A stretch of DNA of 64,000 nucleotides from Loktanella salsilacus (lineage in GTDB: Bacteria > Pseudomonadota > Alphaproteobacteria > Rhodobacterales > Rhodobacteraceae): assembly GCF_900114485.1 (NCBI RefSeq), contig NZ_FOTF01000002.1:1-64000 (forward strand), in the 5' to 3' direction. A program made the position numbers and the translations under genes. The notes below the pieces were generated by a model that saw only the letters and a program-made list of their open reading frames with translations, made no database searches and had not been told where the DNA came from. Positions 28,518 to 35,932 of this stretch are shown here, piece by piece (the stretch's first letter is position 1; every line of letters starts with the position of its first letter).

Positions 28518-30467
28518 ATGTCCAAGACCGTTATGATTTGCGACTGCCTTGGCAGTCAGCGTGTCGATGGCGCAGCGATTACCGCCGCCACGGGACTGCC
28601 GTGCTCTCGGTTGCACACCAGCCTGTGTGACCGTCAGATTAACATTGCCGCCGCCGCGATGGCCGATGGCGATGTCATCATTGCCTGCCAGCAAGAGGCC
28701 CCCCGTTTTGCCGCGCTGGCCGAAGAAATTGGCGCAGAAGTCCCGCAATTCGTCGATTTGCGCGACCGTGCTGGCTGGACAGAGGCCGGTGATCCGACCG
28801 CAAAACAAGCCGCGCTGCTGGCCGAAGGGCTGCTGCCCATCGCCCCTGCGCGCAGCCTTGATGTCGTGTCCGAAGGCACCTGCCTGATCCTTGGCCGCGA
28901 CCAAGTTGCTGTTGATGCGGCGTTGGCGCTGGCCGATACCCTTGGCGTGACGCTGCTGATGCCGACAGGCTGGGACGTGGAACTGCACCCGGGCTTTGAT
29001 ACGGTCACCGGCACGCTGACAAAGGCCACCGGCTCGCTGGGGCAATTCGACGCAGGCATTGACGCACTGCAGCAAATCATCCCCGGCGGGCGCGGCACTG
29101 TGTCGCTGACGCCGCCGCAAAACGGGGCGCAATCGCAATGCGATCTGATCCTTGATCTGCGCGGGCAGGGGCCGCTGTTTGCCGCTGATGCCAAGCGTGA
29201 CGGTTATCTGCGGGCCGACCCGGCCAGCCAGCCAGCCGTGGCTGCTGCAATCCTTGCTGCCAGCCAGATGACCGGCACATTCGAAAAGCCGCTTTATGTC
29301 CGGTTGGAACAATCCTTGTGTGCCCACAGCCGGGCCGAACAGGTCGCCTGTTCCAACTGCCTTGATCTGTGCCCCACTGGCGCGATCAGCCCGGACGGCG
29401 ACCATGTCACCATCGACCCGATGATCTGCGCAGGCTGCGGGGCATGTTCTGCCGTTTGCCCATCTGGCGCGATCAGCTTTGATGCGCCCTCCGTCGACAG
29501 CATCTTTGCCCGCCTGACCACGCTGGCGCAGACCTACCGCAAAGCGGGCGGCACCGCGCCGCGCTTGCTGGTCCACGACACAGAGCACGGGGCAGAGATG
29601 ATCGCCTTGGCCGCCCGCTTTGGCCGCGGTCTGCCCACTGATGTCATCCCGCTCGAAGTCGCCGCGCTGGCGGCCTTTGGCCACGCCGAAGCCGTCGCCG
29701 CCCTTGGCGCAGGCTTTGCCGATGTCGCGGTGCTGCTGTCGCCAAAGACGGAAACAGAGGCACCGGTGCGCGAGACGTCCCTCGCCAATGCCATCGCCGG
29801 GCGCGAGGCCGTGGTCCTGCTGGACATGACCGACCCCGACGCGCTGTCTGACCACCTGTATGCCGCCGTCGTCGGCCCGGTTGTCAAAACGCCCACCTTG
29901 CAAATCGGTACCCGCCGCCAGGTCGCGCGCCTTGCCGCCCGCACCCTGCGCCCGCAGTCAGAGGTGATCGAGCTGCCCGAAGGCGCCCCTTATGGCGCTG
30001 TGCTGGTCGACACCGACGCCTGCACCCTGTGCCTGTCATGCGTGTCGCTTTGCCCGTCCGGCGCGCTGGGGGACAACCCCGACCTGCCGCAATTGCGCTT
30101 TCAAGAGGACGCCTGCCTGCAATGCGGCCTTTGCGTGAACATCTGCCCAGAGGACGCGATCACGCTAGAGCCGCGCCTGAACCTGACGCCAGAGGCGTTC
30201 CGGCAGGTCATCGTCAACGAAGAAGAGCCCTTTGCCTGCATCGAATGCGGCACGCTGTTCGGCGTAAAATCCACGATTGAAAACATCACCGCCAAGCTGA
30301 CAGGGCATTCCATGTTCTCGAACCCTGGCGCGCTGAAGATGATCCAGATGTGCGACAACTGCCGTGTTGGCGCGCAATATCACTCTGAAAATAACCCCTT
30401 CACCGGCGGCGAGCGGCCAAAGCCGCGTAGCACGGACGATTATCTGTCCAAGCGCCGCGATCATTAA
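28518..30467 (+). CDS. Multi-cluster 4Fe-4S protein in the formate dehydrogenase locus
   Basis: The 649-aa cytosolic protein has two ferredoxin regions. The first, near residues 275-330, has CSNCLDLCPTG and CAGCGACSAVCPSG; the second, near 500-555, has CTLCLSCVSLCPSG and CLQCGLCVNICPEDA. A further Cys set follows (CIECGTLFG and MCDNCR). The N-terminus (MICDCLGSQ with Cys at 41 and 49) adds more potential ligands. No signal peptide, flavin or membrane motif is seen. GGAG stands before ATG 28518. It opens the operon divergent from fdh. It could pass electrons or Fe-S clusters for FdhA maturation; no tested function is known to me. Confidence 0.85.
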   Translation: MSKTVMICDCLGSQRVDGAAITAATGLPCSRLHTSLCDRQINIAAAAMADGDVIIACQQEAPRFAALAEEIGAEVPQFVDLRDRAGWTEAGDPTAKQAALLAEGLLPIAPARSLDVVSEGTCLILGRDQVAVDAALALADTLGVTLLMPTGWDVELHPGFDTVTGTLTKATGSLGQFDAGIDALQQIIPGGRGTVSLTPPQNGAQSQCDLILDLRGQGPLFAADAKRDGYLRADPASQPAVAAAILAASQMTGTFEKPLYVRLEQSLCAHSRAEQVACSNCLDLCPTGAISPDGDHVTIDPMICAGCGACSAVCPSGAISFDAPSVDSIFARLTTLAQTYRKAGGTAPRLLVHDTEHGAEMIALAARFGRGLPTDVIPLEVAALAAFGHAEAVAALGAGFADVAVLLSPKTETEAPVRETSLANAIAGREAVVLLDMTDPDALSDHLYAAVVGPVVKTPTLQIGTRRQVARLAARTLRPQSEVIELPEGAPYGAVLVDTDACTLCLSCVSLCPSGALGDNPDLPQLRFQEDACLQCGLCVNICPEDAITLEPRLNLTPEAFRQVIVNEEEPFACIECGTLFGVKSTIENITAKLTGHSMFSNPGALKMIQMCDNCRVGAQYHSENNPFTGGERPKPRSTDDYLSKRRDH

Positions 30468-30479
30468 GGAAATACAAAG

Positions 30480-30692
30480 ATGTCTGATGACACATTCAAC
30501 ATGTCCATGCGCAAATTCCTGAAACAGGTGGGGGTGACCAGCCAGCAAGCGATCGAAGAAGCGATGCGCGCCAAAGGCGGGACCGAAGGCCAAACCTTCG
30601 AGGCCAAGGTCGTGCTGACCGTGAACGGTCTTGATCTGGAACACACCGTCACCGGCCAGATCGCTGGCGCATCCTCGGACGCCTCCGCATGA
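30480..30692 (+). CDS. DUF6494 family small protein
   Basis: The 70-aa protein begins MSDDTFNMSMRKFLKQVGVTSQQAIEEAMR and continues with GTEGQTFEAKVVLTVNGLDLEHTVTGQI, the pattern I associate with DUF6494. It looks like a small helix-plus-beta protein with no Cys or metal ligands. It sits 12 bases after the ferredoxin gene and overlaps the Mrp ATPase start by 4 bases, so all three are made together. The function is unknown. Confidence 0.8.
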   Translation: MSDDTFNMSMRKFLKQVGVTSQQAIEEAMRAKGGTEGQTFEAKVVLTVNGLDLEHTVTGQIAGASSDASA

Positions 30693-31753
30693 GCGTGACT
30701 CGCGACGACGTGCAGGCCGTTCTGGCAGGCATCACCGATCCCGCAACGAACGGCCCGCTCAACGCATCCGGCGCAGTCAAGGCACTGACCGTGGACGGCG
30801 GCACCGTGCGCTTTGTTCTGGAAATCGCAGCCAGCCGGGCGGCAGAGTACGCCCCCGTGCAGGCCGAGGCGGAAAAGCTGATTGGCGCGCTGGACGGCGT
30901 GGAAAAGGTGACGGTCGTGATGACCGCGCATTCCAGCCCCGCCGCCCCGCCGGATTTGAAATCCGGCCGCGCGGCCCCCTCTGGCCCGCAAAAAATCCCC
31001 GGCATTGACCGCATTCTGGCTGTCGCGTCCGGCAAAGGCGGCGTTGGCAAATCCACCGTCGCGTCCAACCTTGCCTGCGCGCTGGCCGCGATGGGCCGCC
31101 GCGTTGGTCTGCTGGACGCTGATGTCTACGGCCCCAGCCAGCCGCGCATGCTTGGCGTATCTGGCCGCCCGGCCAGCCCCGATGGCAAAACAATCCTGCC
31201 CCTGCGCAACTACGGCGTGACGATGATGTCCATCGGCCTGATGACGAACGAAGACCAAGCCGTCGTCTGGCGCGGCCCCATGCTGATGGGCGCATTGCAG
31301 CAGATGATGAACCAGGTGCAATGGGGCGCGCTAGACGTGCTGATCGTCGATTTGCCACCCGGCACGGGTGACGTGCAGATGACCCTTGCGCAAAAGGCGC
31401 AGGTCGACGGCGCGATCATCGTGTCCACGCCGCAGGACGTCGCCTTGCTAGATGCGCGCAAGGGCATCGACATGTTCCAGCAGCTGCACGTGCCGATCAT
31501 CGGCATGATCGAAAACATGAGCACGCATATCTGCTCTGAATGCGGTCACGAAGAACACGTCTTCGGCCATGGCGGCGTCGCGAAAGAGGCCGCAAAGCTC
31601 GGCGTGCCTTTGCTGGCGGAAATTCCGCTGCACTTGTCGATCCGCCTTGCCGCGGACGGCGGCGCACCCATCGTGGTGTCCGATCCCGAAAGCGCGCAGG
31701 CTAAAGCATTCCTTGATGTCGCCAAGCATCTGATCGACGCAGGATCCGCGTGA
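30689..31753 (+). CDS. Mrp/NBP35-family Fe-S carrier ATPase
   Basis: The 354-aa protein has an N-terminal MIP18/DUF59-like domain (residues 1-90) and a P-loop ATPase domain with the deviant Walker A SGKGGVGKSTVASNLA near 115. Switch motifs are LLDADVYGPSQPRMLG and DLPPGTGDVQMTLAQ, and the CxxC pair in CSECGHEEHVFG binds a bridging [4Fe-4S] cluster in the dimer. Such proteins load Fe-S clusters into apo-enzymes. A housekeeping copy usually exists elsewhere, so this one is probably dedicated to the formate dehydrogenase or its ferredoxin. It starts in a 4-base overlap with DUF6494, and its stop overlaps the next GTG. Confidence 0.9.
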   Translation: MSVTRDDVQAVLAGITDPATNGPLNASGAVKALTVDGGTVRFVLEIAASRAAEYAPVQAEAEKLIGALDGVEKVTVVMTAHSSPAAPPDLKSGRAAPSGPQKIPGIDRILAVASGKGGVGKSTVASNLACALAAMGRRVGLLDADVYGPSQPRMLGVSGRPASPDGKTILPLRNYGVTMMSIGLMTNEDQAVVWRGPMLMGALQQMMNQVQWGALDVLIVDLPPGTGDVQMTLAQKAQVDGAIIVSTPQDVALLDARKGIDMFQQLHVPIIGMIENMSTHICSECGHEEHVFGHGGVAKEAAKLGVPLLAEIPLHLSIRLAADGGAPIVVSDPESAQAKAFLDVAKHLIDAGSA

Positions 31754-32454
31754 CCGACGCCGATTTTCCACCGTTGTTTAACGGCTACGCCAGCGCGGGG
31801 GACGACCCCCTTGCGCTGGCCTGCAACGCTGCGCAGGGCGGCACCGAAGCCGGACTTGTCATCCACGACGCAGGCCCAGACAGCCTGCGCGCCGCCGTCG
31901 TCTTTGCGCCAGAGGTGCCGCTGCGCGAAGCCGCGATCATGCTCCCGCTGTGCGGTCTGGGCTTTCAAAACGCCCTTGGCGTGCTGGCCCCGCCGGTGGT
32001 CGCGATCCACCTTGGCTGGGACGGCGCGATCTACGTCAATGGCGGCCGCTGCGGCCAGCTGACGATGATCGCCAGCACCGATGATCCGGATGCTGTGCCG
32101 GATTGGCTGGTGATCGGCCTTCACCTTGACCTGACCCCGCTCGGGGACGACGGTGGCACTGACCCGGATCGCACGGCGCTTTACGCCGAAGGCTGCGGCG
32201 ATGTGGCGGCCCCTGATTTGTTGGCAGCATGGCTGCGCCATTCGCTATCTTGGCTGGATACTTGGGACAACCAAGGTACCGCGCCGCTGCACCGCGAATG
32301 GTCCGGCCTTGTGCATGGGCTGAACGAAACCGTCACCCTCGCGGGCCAGACGGGCACCTTGCTTGGCACGGATGAGCATCTGAACGGGCTGCTCAAATCC
32401 GGCGACACGACCACCCTGATCCCGCTGACCCGCCTGTTAAAGGACGCCCCATGA
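31750..32454 (+). CDS. Biotin/lipoate protein ligase-fold protein, probably non-catalytic
   Basis: The 234-aa protein resembles the catalytic domain of biotin ligases over much of its length: VVAIHLGWDGAIYVNGGRCGQL matches the KWPNDV...G.K..GiL block, LVIGLHLDLTP matches the hydrophobic strand near it, and LAGQTGTLLGTDEHLNGLLK matches the C-terminal barrel. The GRGR biotinyl-AMP loop is not visible and the Lys of KWPND is replaced (HLGWD), so ligase activity is unlikely. GTG 31750 overlaps the Mrp stop, and the protein's own stop overlaps the DUF6505 start. Its constant place in this operon suggests a binding or scaffold role in maturation. Confidence 0.72.
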   Translation: MTDADFPPLFNGYASAGDDPLALACNAAQGGTEAGLVIHDAGPDSLRAAVVFAPEVPLREAAIMLPLCGLGFQNALGVLAPPVVAIHLGWDGAIYVNGGRCGQLTMIASTDDPDAVPDWLVIGLHLDLTPLGDDGGTDPDRTALYAEGCGDVAAPDLLAAWLRHSLSWLDTWDNQGTAPLHREWSGLVHGLNETVTLAGQTGTLLGTDEHLNGLLKSGDTTTLIPLTRLLKDAP

Positions 32455-32993
32455 AACTTGCCCGCGCCATCCACTTTGACGAAAGCGACACCCGCGTCTT
32501 TCACAGCCCGGCCCGCACCGGCGAATGGTGCATCCCGGGCGGCTTCGAGTTTTCGAACTGGTCCCAAGGCGACCTTGTCGGCAAGGCGCGGCAAGCCTTC
32601 ACCAATGGCTGGATGGGCGTCGAAACCTATGGCCGCACAACCTTTGTCGCTGTCACGCCGATCACCCCTTCAGAACTGGATGCGCTGGCAGACGCCCTTG
32701 CCGCACATTTTGTGACGATTTACGGCGCACCCGATCCTGAGACCGCGCGCCCGACAGCCCTAGAAGAGCTGCACCACATGGCCGATCTTTGCGCCGATCA
32801 CGACACCAATACACTGCTCACCGTGACCCGAGAGCTCACGGAATCCGGCGTGCGCGAAAGCTTCCGCGCGATCCCGCCACAAGACGCCGGGCTAGAGCAG
32901 TTCGCGATCCACGTCACCGATGATGACGCGGGCCACGATCATGCCCACGACCATCACCACGACCATCACCACGGGCACGACCACAAGCATTAG
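32451..32993 (+). CDS. DUF6505 family protein with His-rich metal-binding tail
   Basis: The 180-aa protein has a globular part (MKLARAIHFDESDTRVFHSPARTGEWCIPGGFEFSNW, GKARQAFTNGWMG and TFVAVTPITPSELDALADALAAHFV), then an acidic helical region. It ends in a tail of about 20 residues made almost wholly of His, Asp, Gly and Lys, with 12 His. Such tails bind divalent metals in nickel, zinc and cobalt chaperones. It is the last gene of the operon; a GC-rich repeat and AT-rich hairpin follow. I place it in DUF6505 from memory. The metal and partner are not known. Confidence 0.78.
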   Translation: MKLARAIHFDESDTRVFHSPARTGEWCIPGGFEFSNWSQGDLVGKARQAFTNGWMGVETYGRTTFVAVTPITPSELDALADALAAHFVTIYGAPDPETARPTALEELHHMADLCADHDTNTLLTVTRELTESGVRESFRAIPPQDAGLEQFAIHVTDDDAGHDHAHDHHHDHHHGHDHKH

Positions 32994-33009
32994 CGCGCCA
33001 CGTCCACAA

Positions 33010-33068
33010 CTTCTTCTGGTCAAAAATACCTCGGGGGGAGTCCCGCAGGGACGGGGGGCTGGCCCCCC
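33010..33068. repeat. Dispersed GC-rich double-hairpin repeat, copy B (inverted)
   Basis: Read on the minus strand, this copy matches positions 16028-16086 over 59 bases, with three differences. Two of them are a matched pair inside the small hairpin (gtccc-tgc-gggac here against gtcgc-tgc-gcgac). It lies between the DUF6505 gene and tupA. Confidence 0.8.
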
Positions 33069-33077
33069 GCCTTTACT

Positions 33078-33096
33078 GATTTTTCAGCGAAAAATC
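33078..33096. repeat. AT-rich hairpin (gatttttc/gaaaaatc)
   Basis: Positions 33078-33085 pair with 33089-33096 around agc. It belongs to the same short hairpin family as 5684, 9718 and 51358, here as a single hairpin. It ends 9 bases before the tupA stop and can act as a terminator for tupA. Confidence 0.55.
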
Positions 33097-33104
33097 GGTG
33101 CGCG

Positions 33105-33914
33105 TTACTCAGCCGCCGCGTTGAATACAAACAGGGGCTCGCCGCCGATTTCATAGGCTTCGATCAGGTCTTTGGCGGCATCAGAGACCAGCCAACCTTC
33201 TAGCTTCATCGCTAGATCATTGCGCACGCCGGGGTGTGCTTCGGGGCTGACGGGAATGTAGGCGTATTGGTTGAACAGCGCCGGATCACCCGCAAACAGC
33301 AGCGCCAGATCGCCCTTGTTGCCAAAGTTGAGCCAGCTGGCCCTGTCCGCAAGGATATAGGCGTTCAGGCCCGACGCGGTGTTCAGCGCAGCCCCCATGC
33401 CTGCGCCGACGGCCTTGTACCATGGGCCAAAAGTGGCGGGATCAAGTTCGGCGGTTTTCCACAAACCCAGCTCTGCCTTATGCGTGCCGCTGTCGTCGCC
33501 GCGGCTGACGAACTCTGCCTCAACCGCTGCAATCGCCTGCAACGCGCCTGCGGCGGTTTCAGTCTGCGCAATGCTGGCGGGGTCGGTGTTTGGGCCGATC
33601 AGGACAAAGTCGTTATACATAATCTCGCGGCGGTGGGTGCCATTGCCGGATGCGACAAAGGCTTCTTCGGCGGCGCGCGAATGCACCAGCACCGCATCGA
33701 CGTCGCCGTTGTTACCCAGCTCGATCGCCTGGCCTGTGCCAACAACCAAAAGTTGAAGGTCGATATCCAGATCGGTTTTAATCGCAGGCAGCAGAACGTC
33801 GGCCAGACCTGAGTTTTCAAACGACGTCGTCACCGCCATCTTCATCTCTTCCGCCTGCGTTTGTGCGCCAAACAGGGTGGCAATGGCCGTCAGGGCCAAA
33901 ATGGGGCGTGTCAT
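33105..33914 (-). CDS. tupA: Tungstate-type ABC transporter, substrate-binding protein
   Basis: The 269-aa periplasmic protein binds an oxyanion for import. A signal peptide (MTRPILALTAIATLFGAQTQA) is followed by MAVTTSFENSGLADVLLPAI, close to the TTTS-x-S-GLL start of TupA proteins. Next come VGTGQAIELGNNGDVDAVLVHSRAAEEAFV, VLIGPNTDPA and FVSRGDDSGTHKAELGLW, where ligand-contacting Thr/Ser/Arg residues lie in TupA. It is the last gene of tupBCA, with its start overlapping the tupC stop by 4 bases. Tungstate is favoured over molybdate by family and by the adjacent formate dehydrogenase; the two anions cannot be separated with certainty by eye. Confidence 0.85.
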   Translation of the reverse strand: MTRPILALTAIATLFGAQTQAEEMKMAVTTSFENSGLADVLLPAIKTDLDIDLQLLVVGTGQAIELGNNGDVDAVLVHSRAAEEAFVASGNGTHRREIMYNDFVLIGPNTDPASIAQTETAAGALQAIAAVEAEFVSRGDDSGTHKAELGLWKTAELDPATFGPWYKAVGAGMGAALNTASGLNAYILADRASWLNFGNKGDLALLFAGDPALFNQYAYIPVSPEAHPGVRNDLAMKLEGWLVSDAAKDLIEAYEIGGEPLFVFNAAAE

Positions 33915-34621
33915 GTCACGATGTCTCCGTTCAGGAATGATGCAAGCGCCGGGTGCTGCGGGCGGTCAAAGAATCGATCCCGCGATGCAGCCTCAGCGAT
34001 AGTGCCACCCAATACAAACAGCGCGTCATCCGCAAGGCGGCGTGCCTGTCCCATGTCGTGTGTCGCCATCACGATCCGCACGCCCGCGTCCCGCGCGTCG
34101 CGCAGCAGCCCCTCAATCGCAAGGGTCGCGGCCCCGTCCAAGCTGGCGCAAGGCTCGTCCAAGAACAGCACCTGCGGTTTGCCAATCAGCGCGCGGGCCA
34201 ATGCCAGCTTTTGCCGCTCGCCGCCGGACAGGCGCGGGGCAGGGGTTGTCAGCGCGTCGCTCAGCCCGATCTTGGCGGCCCATTCCGTGACAGCCACGTC
34301 CTGATCGGCGCGCGCCACGCCGTGCAGTGCCAGCGGATAGCGCAGATTGGCGGCGACCGACCGGCGCAGCATGATCGGGCTTTGGAACACAAAAGCCTGC
34401 CGCGCCTGCGCATCGCGGTCGGGCACGGCCCAGTTCGCGCTGCCGGATGACAGCCGTTCCACGCCGTGCATCACGCGCAGCAAGGTAGTCTTGCCCGAAC
34501 CATTGGGGCCGACGATGACTGTGACACCGCCGGTGCCAAGCGTCAGGTCCACGGGGCCCAGCAGACGCTTGCCCCGGCGGCGCACTTCGGCTGCGGTTAG
34601 GCGCAGGGGCAGAATATTCAC
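33911..34621 (-). CDS. tupC: Tungstate-type ABC transporter, ATP-binding protein
   Basis: The 236-aa ATPase powers anion import. Walker A is VGPNGSGKTTLLRVM (about residues 36-50), the Q-loop lies in AFVFQSPIML, the signature is LSGGERQKLALARALIGKPQVLFLDEPCASLD with Walker B, and the H-loop is in IVMATHDMGQARRL. There is no C-terminal TOBE/mop regulatory domain as in ModC, which suits the Tup type. ATG 34621 overlaps the tupB stop by 4 bases, and the stop overlaps tupA. Confidence 0.88.
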   Translation of the reverse strand: MNILPLRLTAAEVRRRGKRLLGPVDLTLGTGGVTVIVGPNGSGKTTLLRVMHGVERLSSGSANWAVPDRDAQARQAFVFQSPIMLRRSVAANLRYPLALHGVARADQDVAVTEWAAKIGLSDALTTPAPRLSGGERQKLALARALIGKPQVLFLDEPCASLDGAATLAIEGLLRDARDAGVRIVMATHDMGQARRLADDALFVLGGTIAEAASRDRFFDRPQHPALASFLNGDIVT

Positions 34622-35322
34622 CAGCGTCCCTCCCGCTCTGTGCCAGACAGGGCGTGGATCGCCAGATTAACGGCAATCGCCATGCCGATCAGGACGAACC
34701 CAAGGCCAAGGGCCAATGCAAAATCGCCTTTGCCAGTCTCTAGCGCAATTGCTGTGGTCAGCACGCGGGTTGCGTGTTCGATATTGCCGCCGACGATCAT
34801 GATCGCCCCGACCTCTCCGATCGCGCGGCCAAAGCCGGCCAGCACGGCCGTCAGCAAGGTGCGCCGCCCGTCATAGATCAGCGTCATGATCCGCTGCCGT
34901 TTCGTCGCGTTCAGCGATATCAGCAGGTCATGGTAATCCGCCCATAGATCGCGCATCGCCTGATGCGTGACCGAGGCGATCAGCGGCGTGATAATGACGA
35001 CCTGCGCGATCACCATCGCGGTGGGCGTAAACAGCAGCCCGAGCACGCCCAGCGGCCCAGCCCGCGACAACAGCACATAAATCACAAGGCCCACGACGAC
35101 GGGCGGCAGACCCATAAAGGCATTGAGCAGCGCAATCACCGTGCGCCGATAGCGAAAGCGCTGGATCGCCAGCACGGTGCCCAGCGGTATCGCGATGATG
35201 CTGGCCACGACCAATGCGGTCAGGGTGACGCGCAAGGATCGCAGGCTAATCTCGACCAGGTCTGGGTCCAGCGTCACGACCAGTTTTGCGGCCGACAGAA
35301 GACCTTCGGTAATCGTGTTCAT
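34618..35322 (-). CDS. tupB: Tungstate-type ABC transporter, permease
   Basis: The 234-aa inner-membrane protein has five to six helices and the EAA loop (GFGRAIGEVGAIMIVGGN) of binding-protein-dependent permeases. The N-terminal LRVTLTALVVASIIAIPLGTVLAI and FMGLPPVVVGLVIYVLLSRAGPLGVLGLLFT match TupB proteins. It is transcribed after the cupin gene with 36 bases between, then tupC and tupA. No good ribosome site stands before ATG 35322. Instead the bases GGCAGACG next to the ATG can pair with CGTCTGCC at the end of the cupin gene, so its translation may depend on ribosomes finishing the cupin frame. Confidence 0.87.
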   Translation of the reverse strand: MNTITEGLLSAAKLVVTLDPDLVEISLRSLRVTLTALVVASIIAIPLGTVLAIQRFRYRRTVIALLNAFMGLPPVVVGLVIYVLLSRAGPLGVLGLLFTPTAMVIAQVVIITPLIASVTHQAMRDLWADYHDLLISLNATKRQRIMTLIYDGRRTLLTAVLAGFGRAIGEVGAIMIVGGNIEHATRVLTTAIALETGKGDFALALGLGFVLIGMAIAVNLAIHALSGTEREGRW

Positions 35323-35358
35323 CGTCTGCCGATCTGTCCCTGCATCCTGCCCAACGTG

Positions 35359-35787
35359 CTAGGCAGACGCGCGCGGAATGTCAAAGCCCGCAGGGGCCAA
35401 ATGAAAGCCCGCGAAATCAAAGCCCGGCGATACGGTGCAGCTGACCAGCGTCCAGTCGCCTGTGCTGCGCGCAGATTGCCAATGATGTGGCGGCACGATC
35501 AACTGCGCCGACTGTCCAGCCAGCACGTCAGGCCCCAGCACATCATCTGTGGCTGGCCCCGCGTCAGTCGCAGACCGCGACAGGATCAGGGGGCTGCCGG
35601 CGTGGTAAAACCAAATCTCTGTCGCGTCGACGGTGTGCCAATGGCTGACCTCACCCCGCGGCAATAAAAACAGGATCGCGGTGCCACTGGGACGGCCTGT
35701 GTTCTCGGCCACCCAAGTCTGGCGATACCAACCGCCTTCGGGGTGGGGCGACAGGTTGAGGGCTGTAATAATAGCTTCGGCGCTCAT
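35359..35787 (-). CDS. Cupin domain-containing protein (DUF985)
   Basis: The 142-aa protein has the DUF985/cupin_5 pattern: LNLSPHPEGGWYRQTWVAE, TAILFLLPRGEVSHWHTVDATEIWFYHAGSPL, LAGQSAQLIVPPHHWQSARSTGDWTLVSCTVSPGFDFAGFHLAP. The barrel has the His/Glu pattern that could hold a metal. The reaction is unknown; related proteins are sometimes thought to act on sugars. It heads the tup operon, which may be chance or may reflect a role in metal handling. No other candidate partner is near. Confidence 0.85.
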   Translation of the reverse strand: MSAEAIITALNLSPHPEGGWYRQTWVAENTGRPSGTAILFLLPRGEVSHWHTVDATEIWFYHAGSPLILSRSATDAGPATDDVLGPDVLAGQSAQLIVPPHHWQSARSTGDWTLVSCTVSPGFDFAGFHLAPAGFDIPRASA

Positions 35788-35932
35788 CGGGTTCCCCAGA
35801 AATTAGCTGATATTTAAGAAATTGTATAATCGTTAAAGCAGGTTAAAGAAACAAACGTTTGCGCTGCGTCAGGTGCAACCAATTGTCGCTTCACCCTGTT
35901 GTGATGGCAGATGAAGACAATAGGAGATGACA

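Noticed and set aside
28449-29903. A 484-codon open frame antisense to the 649-aa ferredoxin gene
   Set aside because: The opposite strand carries clear Cys motifs and a ribosome site; the antisense translation is Arg/Gly/Gln-rich without domain features.
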